Origin: Apium graveolens
Lineage: Eukaryota > Streptophyta > Magnoliopsida > Apiales > Apiaceae
Length of the DNA stretch: 64,000 nucleotides
NCBI RefSeq assembly: GCF_009905375.1
Contig: NC_133655.1
Location: 173,041,141-173,105,140, forward strand
Reading direction: 5' to 3'
Part shown: piece by piece, positions 1 to 10,983 of the stretch
Layout of the letters: the number at the start of each line of letters is the position of its first letter
Numbering within the stretch: the stretch's first letter is position 1
Program-made: the position numbers and the translations under genes
Notes under the pieces: model-generated
Database searches by the model: none
Seen by the model: only the letters and a program-made list of their open reading frames with translations
Told to the model about the DNA's origin: nothing

Positions 1-1398
1 CAAAACTATTTTTATATTTAAGATCTTCCTTTTAAAAAGGGGATTTAAATACTCGCTCAAAACATGGGGGATCCAGCTCGGTGGTGTGTTTTATATTCGC
101 AACAAGGTTGCTGTCTTGGTAAAAGAGTTTTTGATTACTTACCCAATATTCGGGAAGTAAAATTCTTGGAACAAGTTAATCCATTAACAGGCATCGCCTG
201 GGAAATATCGGTGAGTTTTCCTTTCCAACTAGATACGACTTCTTGTTGGAGCCGTATCAACAAGTTTCTACTTGGGGAAAGGGGGAAACGAGATTTACGT
301 TTCAGAGTCATGGATTTCATCTGAACTAGGAGTGGCGTAAGTGGTCGAGTAGCGCCGGCCCAGCCTTATTATATTGGCCCAAATGGCCTGGAAGTTCCGC
401 TAAGGCGGTCCATTCCTTAGGAGTTCAGTGTTCGGTTGACAAGTAAATCCGACAGGTTCTCCTCTACATGTAGAAAATGGTGGGGTTGTACTACTACGAC
501 TGATCATCGTAAGTGGTCTTCCTGGCGCGGTAAACTCCCGTAATGAGTTCATCATCCATTTGGATAATTCTGCAACACTACCCGTAGCATTTCGATCGAA
601 AGGCTACTAATGGGTGGTTGCCGAAGCATTGACAGGGTCAAACATTTTTATTGGTGTATCCATTGAATGAAGTATCTCGTAACTTCATCTCTTTTCAAAA
701 TATTTCAAAGATCAAATATTTTCAAGTTTTATTTGTGGTCTCATCTATGGGATGACCTCGTGAATCTTATAATACTTTGAACGGTGATAGTTCAAGTAGC
801 TTTATAAATGATATAAGTGTGGGGAAGTATTGGTAACTTCATTCCTTGTTTTTACTTATATCTAGTAAGTAATTATCTTACACACGATAAAGATTCTAGT
901 AAGTATCCATTTAGATACTAGTATTATTGTTATCACTACATATTATCTTGCGAGCTGTAAGGCTCACTCTTGCTTTATTTCTTCATCACACAACAACAGT
1001 TAGGAGAGATGGCCAGACTCCAGCAGACCCAGCGCAAGCGCGTGGGAAGCGTCCCGCGTCTTCCCGATGATGTTGTAGCTGCTATAGCTGCAGAGGTAGA
1101 TCCATTGTAGTTCAGACCATCTACTTTTGAGAATCAAATTATGTATAATTATAACTTGTGGCAGATAATGGCAATTAACTGTAAATTATCAAGTAATCAT
1201 TTTGGGTTGTAATAATTTTAAATTGTGGATTCAAAGACTTGTACTTATTTCAATTTCATCTCTGAGACTATAACGGGTTGTGGTGTGTGTTAGTGTGGGG
1301 TCACAGCATGAGGTTATTTATTAATTAAGTGAAGTGATATTGTGGAAAGAAAGACCGTGACAACCCGGATCCCCGACCCCGGATCTGGGGGTGTTACA
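1..1398 (+). mobile_element. 3' part of a Ty3/gypsy-like LTR, cut by the window edge
   Basis: The segment ends with GGGGGTGTTACA, a common 3' end of plant gypsy-type LTRs. It matches, in opposite orientation, the right-hand portion of the solo LTR at 39076-43161: shared text includes the first 60 bases, the block near 340-480, and the terminal ACAACCCGGATCCCCGACCC. It interrupts ORF3 of element A right after 1398, so CACTG (1399-1403) is the expected target duplication, but its partner lies outside the window. Short ORFs inside, such as 64-324, look accidental. Whether this is a solo LTR or the end of a complete element cannot be seen. Confidence 0.8.
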
Positions 1399-2731
1399 CA
1401 CTGATAAAGATGTATCTGCTATGTTAGATTCCATAGGCTATGCTTTTGATTCTGCTAGTTTAAGTAGCATTAGAAGGAAAGGCCTTAAGAAAGAATGGAG
1501 TTTTCTTGGAGATGCCTTTATTACGGTTTTCTCTGGGAAGATTAGCAATTTTGATGCCATAACTTCATCTCTTGTTAATATGCTCTACATGCTAGTTTCT
1601 GATAGGTACTTTAATTTTAGCAACTGTGTCATGCTAGAATTAGGTTCCAGATTAGGTAACAAAGCTAATAGACCACATAACATCTACTATGCTAGATTCT
1701 TTATGTTATTGGCTAACCATGTTGCTGAAGGATTGGTTATATCAAATGAGAATAATAAACTCAAATGCTGGGCACAAGAGAAAAGGGTCCTTGCAGACCT
1801 TTTGAGAATAAACCTCAACAGCCAGGTGCCATTGGTATATTTGCCAATCATGAATGTACCACAGGTAAGTGAGGTAAACATTTCTATAACTCCTACTATC
1901 TCCAACCCCATTATTTCTTTGTCTTCCAGTGTGGCAATGGGATCTGTGTCTTTTCCCAAACAGGTTCCTACCAAAGCCACCAATACTAAAGTTTCAAAAC
2001 TCAAGTCAAAGAAAACTACCTCTGTTGTTTCTCAAAAGACAACAGTTGTAACAACTACCAAAAACCCTGAAGGGAGTGAACAGGGTGTGAGTGGTGAGGA
2101 GAGGGGTGAACATCAAGAAACCCCCCAGGATAAGGTGGGAGAGGTGAGTGGTACCCAAGCCAGCCAAGCCATAGTCTCTCAAAAGACTGTGGTGGTTCAA
2201 AAGGAGTCTAACACATCCCTAGTTGCATCCTCCCAAAAGGATGCAACTATTAAAAATAGTCCCCAACCAGGGACACAGACCAAAAGAGGGAGGGACACTA
2301 AAGCCACACATTCACCAATTAAAGCCTTTTCAAGGAAGAAGAAGACCAATACCCTAGTTTCCACATAAGGGGCACACACAGCACATATACATCCACCTGT
2401 ATCTGAGCCTTCTCAAATTCAGCTTGATGTGATTCCAGCAAATGTGGAGTCACAGCCCCATTCTCTCATAATAGAAACACACCAATCATCAAACTCTCCA
2501 TCACCCTCTCTGGATGTGGATATGATATTCACATCAATTCCTGATTCTCCTTCATTAAAACTCAGGGAGGAGCCCCACTCAAAACCTGATGATCATCATC
2601 TTTTAGATGATTTGTTGGATCATCAGCCAATTCTTTCAGATGTAGTTGAAGAATCTGTGTTACCTCACTTAAAATCAATTCACACAGACTCAACAATTAT
2701 GTCACTTTCTATATCTACATCTTTTCCTTCT

Positions 2732-2846
2732 TCAACGGATATCTCTCATCCGTTGACAAGTGGTTGTTCTTCAACGGATAAGCTTAACAACAGTTATCCG
2801 TTGATACCATCAGTTTCCACTTCAACGGATACTCCCTATCCGTTGA
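2732..2846. repeat. Three hairpin-forming inverted repeats inside ORF3 of element A
   Basis: Three consecutive perfect inverted repeats lie within the coding frame: TCAACGGAT 2732-2740 with ATCCGTTGA 2748-2756; TCAACGGATAA 2771-2781 with TTATCCGTTGA 2794-2804; TCAACGGATA 2822-2831 with TATCCGTTGA 2837-2846. The arm word is the same as the direct repeat amplified in the LTR of this element at 6061-6257. Element B carries a related triplet at the matching ORF3 position with different arm sequence. Confidence 0.9.
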
Positions 2847-3948
2847 TGGTCTCTACACCCATAACAGAAACAATTCCAACTGTAGAGGACATGGCTACTG
2901 TACAATCACTTTTAGGTTCGAGGGAAGGGAGTGATCTTTTGAGTGAGAGGCTGGGTTGCTCCCAGTCAAAAGGAGAGGTTGAGAGTCACCATATGCATGC
3001 TATTTCTTCCAGCATGGCAAAAGTGAATGAGGGGAGTGCCACCTTAGAGGGTGAGGGTGAGGGTGTGAGGGTGTGTGTGAGCCAGGGGGAGCCCCTGATG
3101 CAAGAAAATAGAGAAAAAGAGAGAAAGGCAGGTACAGAAGCTATAAGGGTGGATCCAGCCATTGCTAGTGAGTCAATGAAAGTGGATGATGCAGAAAAGG
3201 AAAGATAATTTCAGCAACATTACAAAGCTGTAATTGATAATATTTCCTTGGATGCTGACACTTTTACTCATCCTGTTTCAGCCTATCAATTATTGGCTGC
3301 TCAGGGCAATGTGGAGGCAGAACAGATATTAAACATTGTACACACTTCAGAATCTCTTCTCAGACACAAAGCTGCTGTTAACAAGCTGGTGAGCCATCTG
3401 AAGAATTTGGAGTAAATTCTAATGATGATGACTCTGATTCTTTGGATGAGAGCATGAACTTAGGGGGAGTAGCAGGCCCAAGTTCTGTTCCAGATCTTCC
3501 TGAATGGGCATGGGCAAAAGCATCAACACCAGGAGAGTTTGGTGTCACTTTGGTCAGACAAGTCATGACAATTCAGACGGCCCTTCAAGAGACTACAGAT
3601 GCTGGTACCAAGGCAATTCTTCAAGCTCATCTGGAATCTCTGCATCTCTTGCAGTTGCAGCATTTCAAACAGAATCTAAGTGTAGATGTGCTCAAGCAGG
3701 ATATTGCTGATCTAAAATCCTACGATGCTGAGAAGTTGGATTCAGTCATACCTTATGGTACTATGCAAGATTTGTTGGGGAGACTGAGGAAAGAATCTGA
3801 TGCTGACAAGAGACTGGCCAGATTGGAAACCAGAGTTCAGATCATTGAAGACTCTATGGTCACCATTCTTCAAAATCAACAAACTCAAACAAATCTACTC
3901 ATGCAGCTGGCAAATGCACAAGGCTTGACCCCTACCCTTGATGATAAT

Positions 3949-3962
3949 AAAAAGGGGGAGAA
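3949..3962 (+). promoter_or_regulatory. Internal polypurine tract in ORF3 of A
   Basis: A 14-base purine run containing GGGGGAG encodes the KKGE motif of ORF3. The same heptamer forms the true 3' PPT of this element at 5766-5772. Equivalent tracts stand at the corresponding ORF3 positions in B (10964-10983), E (57880-57895) and D (34940-34949, minus). A secondary plus-strand priming site is an inference. Confidence 0.5.
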
Positions 3963-5586
3963 TAAAGGGAAAGGGGAAGGAGAGCCATCAACAACAGTTC
4001 AAATTTCTCAAGTGCTAGTTCCTGTCATCACCACTTCTCCAATTATTCAAATCAAAGGAAAGCTTGATGGAATTGATCTAATCCAGATAGCAGCAGCTGA
4101 ATTGCAAGTCAAAGAGCAAAGGAAGAAGATTGATGAAAAGATGCAACAAATATTTGGTTCTACAACTTCTCAATCACAATCTGTGAAGCATAGCACAAAA
4201 GTGAAATCAATTATTATGGAGCTTAAGCCAGTAGGGAGGAATAAGGTTGGAGAGACTTCTTCCAAGGATCTGAAACTCATGGTTCTCAAGCCCAACAACA
4301 GATCCAATAAGGACTCTACAAAGAATCCTCTGAAAGAAGTGGATTTTCCTCTTCCAAAGGCTGATGAGGACAAGCTTTTGGGTAGAAGTATCTCAAAGCT
4401 CAAAGAGACCATGGATGTGGCTGTAAGGAGGAACATGGCTATTATCTTCAGAGAGGGAAAGAACATATGTGTGATGCAAGGACATCCCAAATTCTCAATA
4501 GCCAAGAGGGAAGAAACCAGAAGGTTGAAGGAAGAAGCCAAACAGCTAAAGGCTGACAAAAGAGCACAAGCAAAGCTTGAAAAACAGCTAAAGTCAAGTC
4601 AGGCTGAAGAACAGAAAGAAATTGAAGACAAAAGTGAAGATGAAGCTATGGGGGACATGGTTGATACTGAGATGGAGGAAAGAAGTAAAGGAAGAGAAGA
4701 ATGGCAGAAAGGGAACAGAAAGAAGGTCAATGCAAAGAGAAAGATGGTAGATGAGACTGAAGAAACCCAATCAATATCCAAACCACTACCCTCTATTCCT
4801 GAACCCATTGTGCCTGACCCCTTCATGAACATTCATGGTGAAACAATCATTCCCAAGGAGGAACCAATTGATTAGGACACCATCAAATTGCCCACCTTCT
4901 TAACCTCTTCTCCATCATCAAAGAAGAAGAAAAGAAGAATCAAATCAACACCCTCTAAAGCCTCAATCAAATTCACACAGAAGCCTAAGCCTAAGCCTCA
5001 AGCCTCTAATAATGATTATGTTCACATCTGTGACATAAAAGAATTTTCAGACATTGAACTCTATCTGGATGAGCTGGAGGAAGTAAGGGGAATAGCTGCT
5101 TACAGACAGCTACCAGAAAGACTAGTGTTCAAATACAAAGGAAGTGGGGAAATAACTTGGCCTCTTTACAGAATTCTGAATGAAGGCTACTCTACCTTGA
5201 TTAGAGTCTACTCAGCCATACAAAGGGATTCTGGCTTTACCAGGATTGCCAAGACTGAGATTCTCAACAAGATTGCCAACATAAGGAAAACTTGGAGGGA
5301 GCCCAATGCTTTGCCTAGAACATTACTCATTCAAGAAAGAGGAATTACAATTCACAAATCACCTCATTGGTTGATGGAGTTCAGAGACAACAAAGGAGTC
5401 AGAAGATTTTTCAGAATTGAAGATCAGCTCAAGATTGCCAGTAATGAAACTCTCAAGGATATGCAATCTAAGTTAGACATCAATGAAGAAGATGAAGCTG
5501 AATTCTACAGACAACTTCAACTTCAAATAGAGGAGAATGACAGGAGGCTAGTAAAGAAAACAAGGAATCAAAGGAAAAGAAACTAA

Positions 5587-5764
5587 TCTGCTCAGGCTAA
5601 AGGAGCACCCTTGGAAACAATGTAATTCTTCAATTTCATCTCAGCATACACATTTTTGTAGCACTTTTAAATTTCTGCTTTATTACACTTTATATATTTG
5701 TCAAGTGTTTTGTTATCATCAAGCTAAACCCAAATTTATGCCTACAGTTCTAGTAGACATAAAT
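5587..5764 (+). other. Untranslated stretch between ORF3 and PPT of element A
   Basis: About 180 AT-rich bases separate the ORF3 stop from the polypurine tract. No reading frame or repeat stands out. The same layout and loosely similar sequence follow ORF3 of element B at 12640-12835. Confidence 0.6.
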
Positions 5765-5774
5765 AGGGGGAGAT
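5765..5774 (+). promoter_or_regulatory. 3' polypurine tract (PPT) of element A
   Basis: The run AGGGGGAGAT directly abuts the TG of the following LTR. This is the normal plus-strand primer position for reverse transcription and identifies 5775-6877 as a 3' LTR of element A. Confidence 0.85.
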
Positions 5775-6060
5775 TGTTAGGAATATGTGTATTAGTTTGA
5801 TGATAAGTTAAACAAAACACTTAAGTAGAAATCTAGTGTTTGTAGCCTCAACGGATAAGACCATCTTGGCTATCCGTTGAAGGAGTAGCTTTACTTAGCA
5901 ATAAGTTTAGTATTGTAGCACATTTCATTCTCTGGTTTCAAGTTGTAATTCTTAGATGTCGTAAGAAATTATCAGTCATGTTGACTACTAATGGATATAC
6001 AAATAGGAGGGCTAATTGTAAATATTTCATGCCTTGTAATTTTGTATAAGTGAAGAAGTA

Positions 6061-6257
6061 TCAACGGATATTGAAGACCTTCAACGGATAAGAAACAAAG
6101 CTTCAACGGATGTCTCTAATGCTTCAACGGATAATATCCATCAACGGATAAGTACTTCAACGGATAAAGACTTCAACTGATAATGCATCAACGAATAAAG
6201 CTTCAATGGATAAAGCCTCAACGGATAAGGCATCAACGGATGAAAGCTTCAACGGAT
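6061..6257 (+). repeat. Direct array of the TCAACGGATA word in U3 of LTR A
   Basis: About nine exact copies of CAACGGAT (for example at 6062, 6082, 6104, 6125, 6142, 6158, 6219, 6234, 6250) and three one-mismatch copies (6174, 6189, 6204) occur at spacings of about 15-22 bases, all in one orientation. Inter-repeat sequence is not conserved, so this is an iterated short site and not a simple tandem satellite. Confidence 0.9.
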
Positions 6258-6505
6258 GCTTAGTTCATTAGCAGTTGATAGTGACAATTCACAAGCTGAC
6301 AGAGGCACATGGGTTGACAGAGACAAACTGGAATGTGGAAGCCTCTAGGAGGAATCAAGAAAATGCAGCATTTCCATTCTGATGCAAACAAGGAAGTATT
6401 CAAAAATTCACAGATTATCCTAGATTGCATTGGACAGAGAAATGAAGAAGAAACATGTGAAGAATCTTTTCAATTGTATTTTACAATTTTGTCTTCACTT
6501 GTAAA

Positions 6506-6526
6506 CTTGGTGATATATAAACCAAG
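6506..6526 (+). promoter_or_regulatory. TATA box of LTR A inside an inverted repeat
   Basis: TATATAAA (6514-6521) is flanked by CTTGGT on the left and ACCAAG on the right, a perfect 6-bp inverted repeat. The same arrangement is kept in LTR B (13486-13506) and in the solo LTR at 26635-26655. Transcription would begin roughly 30 bases downstream. Confidence 0.75.
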
Positions 6527-6879
6527 TAGCAGCTAGTAATTAGATAAGAATTTTCCTGAGCTGTTTAGAAATATCCAGAGAGAAAATCATCTAGTTTGTA
6601 CTAGGAAGCAGCTGTGATTTAATTCTTTGAATCACAGATTTTCTGAAATAACACATCTCTGGTGGAACAACAAATCCACCAGAAAAGTTTTTAAGTTCTT
6701 TGTGTTCTTTACATTTGTGTTTGAATATATATCTGTCTGTATCAGCTTCAAGCAATTCACACACATTTGTTTACTTAAACACTTAGCCTTAGAAACTACT
6801 CAAAACTTGAAAAAGTTTTGAGATTTACATTCAACCCCCCTTCTGTAAATCTCATTGTTAGTCCACTGGGAATAACAAT

Positions 6880-6891
6880 TGGTATCAGAGC
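6880..6891 (+). promoter_or_regulatory. Primer binding site (initiator tRNA-Met)
   Basis: TGGTATCAGAGC, complementary to the 3' end of plant initiator tRNA-Met, starts two bases after the end of LTR A. It is the usual minus-strand primer site of Ty1/copia elements and shows that a 5' end of an element starts here. Confidence 0.9.
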
Positions 6892-6937
6892 AAGCTCTTA
6901 ACATTCAAAGAGTTTAAAGATCTATTCTGCTAACATC

Positions 6938-8209
6938 ATGAGTAAGAAGGATATTGGTGTAAAAATTCCAATCCTGGAAAGAGATAACTATCATCACTGG
7001 AAAGTGAAGATGCATTTACATCTTCTCTCTCAAGATGAAAGCTACATCAACTGCATTGAAAATGGTCCTCACATCCCACACAAGGTGGCCACAGCTGCTA
7101 CTGCAACAGTTGTTGTTGGACAATCTATTCCAAAGCCAAAGGTAGAATGGACTGTTGAAGATATTGAAGAGGTCCACAAGGACAAGAAAGCCATGAACAT
7201 TCTGTTTAATGGCCTGGATCAAGATATGTTTGACAATGTCATCAACAGCCAAACTGCTAAGGAAATTTAGGATACTGTGCAGCTTATCTGTGAAGGCACT
7301 GAGCAAGTTAGAGAAAACAAAATGCAGCTTCTCATTCAACAGTATGAATATTTTCACTTTGAAGAAGGAGAATCATTGAATGATACCTTCAACAGATTTC
7401 AGAAACTATTGAATGGATTAAAGTTGTATGAAAGAGTGTACCAAGTCAAGGACTCCAATTTAAAATTTCTAAGGTCTCTACCAAAGGAATGGAAGCCTAT
7501 GACTGTTTCTCTAAGAAATTCTCAAGATTATAAGGACTTCACACTTGAAAGATTATATGGAATTTTGAAGACTTATGAACTTGAGATGGAGCAAGATGAG
7601 CTGTTGGAAAAGGGAAAGAGAAAAGGAGGATCAGTTGCACTTGTAGCTGACAGTGAAAAAGTTGAAGCCAGGAATGAGGAAAAGACAATGCCAAGTCTCA
7701 AAATTGGCACAAGCAAATCAGAATCAAGCAAGGGTAAAGAGCAAGTTGCTAAGGATGAAGACAATTCCAGTCAGGATGAATCTGATGATATTGATGAACA
7801 TCTGGCCTTTCTGTCCAGGAGGTTTGTAAAGATGAAGTTCAGGAAAAACACAAAATTCACTAAGCCAAACAAAAACATGGTGGACAAATCAAAGTTCAAA
7901 TGTTACAACTGTGGCATTAGTGGACACTTTGCAAGTGAGTGTAGGAAGCCAAATTCTGATAAAAAGAAATTTGAGCAAGTTGATTACAAAAAGAAGTATT
8001 TTGATTTGCTCAAACAAAAGGAAAGAGCTTTTCTCACTCAAGATGATTGGGCAGCAGATGGGGTCAATGAAGATGATGATGTGGAATATGTCAACCTAGC
8101 CCTGATGGCTAATTCTGATGAAAATGAAACTAGTTCATCAAGCAACCAGGTAATTACTACTGATCTCTCTCAGCTTTCTAAACTAACAAAAGGAGTAGAG
8201 ACACAAGTT
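6938..8209 (+). pseudogene. gag: Truncated gag of Sirevirus-like element B
   Basis: Gag forms the particle that packages the element RNA. The frame opens at ATG 6938, 46 bases after the primer site. The N-terminal two thirds show the UBN2-type copia gag fold signature (DNYHHWKVKM, then QYEYFHFEEGESLNDTFNRF and the LERLYGILKTYELEMEQ block). One zinc knuckle of CX2CX4HX4C type, CYNCGISGHFASEC, lies near 7899-7940. A TAG at 7268-7270 replaces the expected Trp codon. The coiled-coil and second zinc knuckle seen in gag of E and G are missing: the frame runs into a solo LTR at 8210 and, beyond it, into ORF3 sequence in the same frame. Confidence 0.85.
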
Positions 8210-9305
8210 TGTTAGTGTATACTGAAAATATTTATTTGAAGTATGTACATTTATTTATGGCCAGTTTATTTGAGAATCATTTGAATGTTTACATGTTGTC
8301 TAATATTATATATTGTGAACAATCTAGTATCAAATGGGATACAGAATATTAGATTGTTAAATACGGTTGTATAATATAATAAGGTTCACAGCACAGGTGG
8401 TGTTGGAAAATCCACTGGTATGGCTGTAGTATTATTTAGATTAGTTTATATTGACTAATAAATAATACTAGTATACTTTGTGTATATTGAACAGGATCAA
8501 ATTTAGAATTGTTCCCTTAATACTGATTAAGAAGGAGAACTAAGATTCTATGTTATTATTAATGCTTAGGTTCTTAATCCGGAAATAGTAATTGACATGT
8601 GTATATTATTTACATGCTTTGATTTATATATGAAATAATTCTTTTGAATTATATCATTAAATTTTGGGTGATGGAATTATATACATGGTGGATATTATTT
8701 ATTGAAGAGATCCATGTCCTGATAATATTCGGGTTAATGATGTCCCCTTAAAAGCTCAAAAAGATTTAATTATGTGAAACCCTGCAGGTGGAATTTATTC
8801 TGGCATAATTAAATAAAGGTTGAGTGGATGATCAAGGATAAAAGATATTAATTAAATAAATTATCAGTAATTTATTTAATTAATGGACATATGTTATTTT
8901 AAACATGGGGAATTTAATAAGCAAATAATATTGGAACCGAATTAATTAAATTACGGTATTAGGAAAGGTAGTGCAAATATTAATTCTTTAGTGGATTGAA
9001 TTAATATTTAATTACATTGGGCTAGGCTCAAGATGTAATTAGAAGGCCCAACCTAATTATCCATGGTCCCTATTGTAGCCTATATATATTCTTATTCTCT
9101 TCTTGTTTGGCAATTGTGTGAAAACATATTATAGCCACCAAGGAGCAAGAAGAGAGGATAACTTGAGAAGACGGAGGCCACACTTCGCTCAAGGGAATTT
9201 GGGAATACAATAGAAGAGCGTGGAATCAACCATTAACAAGGTAATCCTCTTTTCGTAATCTTTATCGTAAAACGTAGTAACACCCTAAGTCCGTGGTTCC
9301 CAACA
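8210..9305 (+). mobile_element. Solo LTR with 5-bp target duplication AAGTT
   Basis: The segment starts TGTTAGTGTATAC and ends GGTTCCCAACA, typical copia-type LTR ends. AAGTT stands on both sides (8205-8209 and 9306-9310). The 1096 bp contain no PBS, PPT or coding region, so it is a solo LTR left after LTR-LTR recombination. It resembles none of the other LTRs here, and its insertion point lies close to the gag-ORF3 deletion junction of element B. Confidence 0.85.
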
Positions 9306-9725
9306 AAGTTCACCACAAACCTACAAAAGAAAGAAGAAAACTAAAACCCTTGGGGATGCACAGGGTACACACACTACAAACTGGAGCTAAAGACCCAGTC
9401 ACTGCACCATCTCAAAGTTAAATTGATGTGGCTCCAACAAATATGGAGTCACAACCAAAATTTGTACAAATTAAAACACCTCAAACACCAAATTCTCCCA
9501 CACACTCTTTGGATGTTGACATGATTCAAACATCACAACCATATTCTCCATCTTTAACTCTGTTGGAGAAGCCAAAAATCCATGCAAGTGAGCATCATCT
9601 TCTAGATGATTTGTTGGCTCACTTGCCATTTCTTTCTGAGACTGTTGAGACATCTGTGCCAAAATTTTCATCATTCTGCACAGAGTCCCCAATAGTCTCC
9701 ACTCCAAACTCATTCATTTCTACTC

Positions 9726-9844
9726 ACTCGATGTATATTGTTCATCCGTCGAGTAGTGATTGTATCCCGATGGATGTGCCTAATAGCAGTCATCCGTCGG
9801 ATGGTCAAATTACTAACCCGATGGATATTTCTCATCCGTCGGGT
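9726..9844. repeat. Three inverted repeats inside ORF3 of element B
   Basis: At the alignment position of the A hairpins, B has ACTCGATG (9726-9733) with CATCCGTCGAGT (9743-9754), partly decayed; CCCGATGGATG (9766-9776) with CATCCGTCGG (9791-9800); and ACCCGATGGAT (9816-9826) with ATCCGTCGGGT (9834-9844). The arms use the CCGACGGATG word of the B-type LTR instead of the CAACGGATA word of A. Confidence 0.85.
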
Positions 9845-10963
9845 GTCTCTGCACAACTCCAAAGTTCAACTATAGTTACAAGTGCAGATGCCTCAGTAAT
9901 TTTGCAATCACTATTAGGATTGAGGGAAGGTAGTGACTTGAGTGACAGTCTGGGTTGCTCCCAGGAAAAAGGAGAGAAAAAGAGTGATCCAATGCAGTCC
10001 ATTTCTTCAGGATTGGCAAAAGTGAGTGTGAGGAGTCCCACCTTAGATGGTGAAGGTGAGGGTATGAGGGTGGGGAGCCAAGGTGAGACCTTGATGCAAG
10101 AAAAGAGAGATAATGAGAGAAATGCAGGTACTGGAGATATAAGGGTGGATGTCATTGTAAGTGAGTTAATAAATATCCATGATGCAGACAGGGAGGGACT
10201 ATCTCAGCAAACTCAAGCTGTTATAGATTCCACCTCGTTAGATGCTGAGACATTTACTCACCCTATTCCAGCCTATCAACTTCTAGCTGGACAGGGCAAT
10301 GACAATGCAGAAAAAATGTTGAATTTGGTGCACACCACACAGTCCATGCAAAGAGCTAAGGATGCCATCACAGCTTTGCCCTCAACAGCTGGTGATGTTG
10401 ATTATGAGACTGGTGGCTCAGAAGTATTCTTTGGAGGTGAGGGTGGAGATAGTGAAGAAGAGCTATTGGATATAGGGGGAGAAGTAGGTCCTAGTTCCAG
10501 ATTAGGTATGCTATCTTGGGCATTTTCAAAGCAGTGTGATGAACACTATTTCAAGACAACCCTGATTCAACTCATAAATCAGACACATTCTGCTCTTCAA
10601 ACCACAACAAATGCCAGCACCAAGAAGCTCCTTCAAGCACACCTTGCTTCTCTGCAACTACAACAAATCCAAGGTCTTCAATATACTAAAGATGTCAACA
10701 CTATCAAAGGTGATATTGATCAAATAAAAAGGGACATTTATGAAAGGTTGGACTCTAAACTTCCAGAAGCTACAATGCTTGACATTAAGAGACAACTCAG
10801 GAAGAATTATGATCTTGCCATAAAGATAGATGCCTTGGATACAAGAATAATAGCAATGAAAGCCTCTCTCATAGTAATTCATCTTCATCAAGCACAACAA
10901 ACAGACTTGCTTCAGAAACTGGTGGCTGCACAGACCTCCTCCTCTACTCAGCTTGATGATAAC

Positions 10964-10983
10964 AAAAAGGGGGAGAAAGAGAG
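10964..10983 (+). promoter_or_regulatory. Internal polypurine tract in ORF3 of B
   Basis: A 20-base purine run with AAAAAGGGGGAGAAA encodes KKGE. It is the direct counterpart of 3949-3962 in A. A further GGGGGAG follows about 20 bases downstream. Confidence 0.5.

Larger units (their letters stand above)
1399..5586 (+). pseudogene. ORF3 (envelope-position ORF) of Sirevirus-like element A, 5'-truncated
   Basis: This is the third ORF found between pol and the 3' LTR of Sirevirus-type copia elements; its function is unknown. The N-terminus is lost to the LTR insertion at 1398. What remains aligns with element E ORF3 (shared EWSF, SNFDAI, YYARF motifs). Order: N-terminal globular module of the kind often labelled 'putative plant transposon protein' (to about 1860), a Ser/Thr/Pro- and Lys-rich linker (1900-3200), a helical, probably coiled-coil section (3560-3940), a KKGE motif at 3952, a charged Lys/Glu region, and a C-terminal module (5020-5560) with ELYLDELEEVRG, LPERLVFKYKG and PHWLMEFRD. 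It is broken by stops at 2366-2368, 3206-3208 and 4873-4875 and a frame change near 3400. No signal peptide or membrane segment is apparent. Codons upstream of apparent starts (GTG, TTG) are not real initiators; the frames simply continue. Confidence 0.8.
5775..6877 (+). mobile_element. LTR of element A, shared with the downstream gag derivative (type A LTR)
   Basis: The 1103-bp LTR starts TGTTAGGAATATG after a PPT and ends GGGAATAACA two bases before a primer binding site. It is therefore both the 3' LTR of the ORF3 unit on its left and the 5' LTR of the gag unit on its right. U3 holds the CAACGGATA array (6061-6257) and a hairpin pair near 5848-5880. The TATA box is at 6514-6521. U5 ends with the C-run motif CAACCCCCCTTCTG found in several other LTRs here. 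It is only moderately similar to LTR B (12847-13884), so the two are not an ordinary LTR pair. Confidence 0.85.

Noticed and set aside
64..324. 86-codon ORF in the first LTR
   Set aside because: It lies inside a non-coding LTR, its antisense is open too, and it matches no known motif.
6061..6257. Regularly spaced direct repeats that look like a CRISPR array
   Set aside because: Repeats are only 9-10 bases, spacers are irregular and short, the locus is inside a plant retrotransposon LTR, and no cas genes are present.
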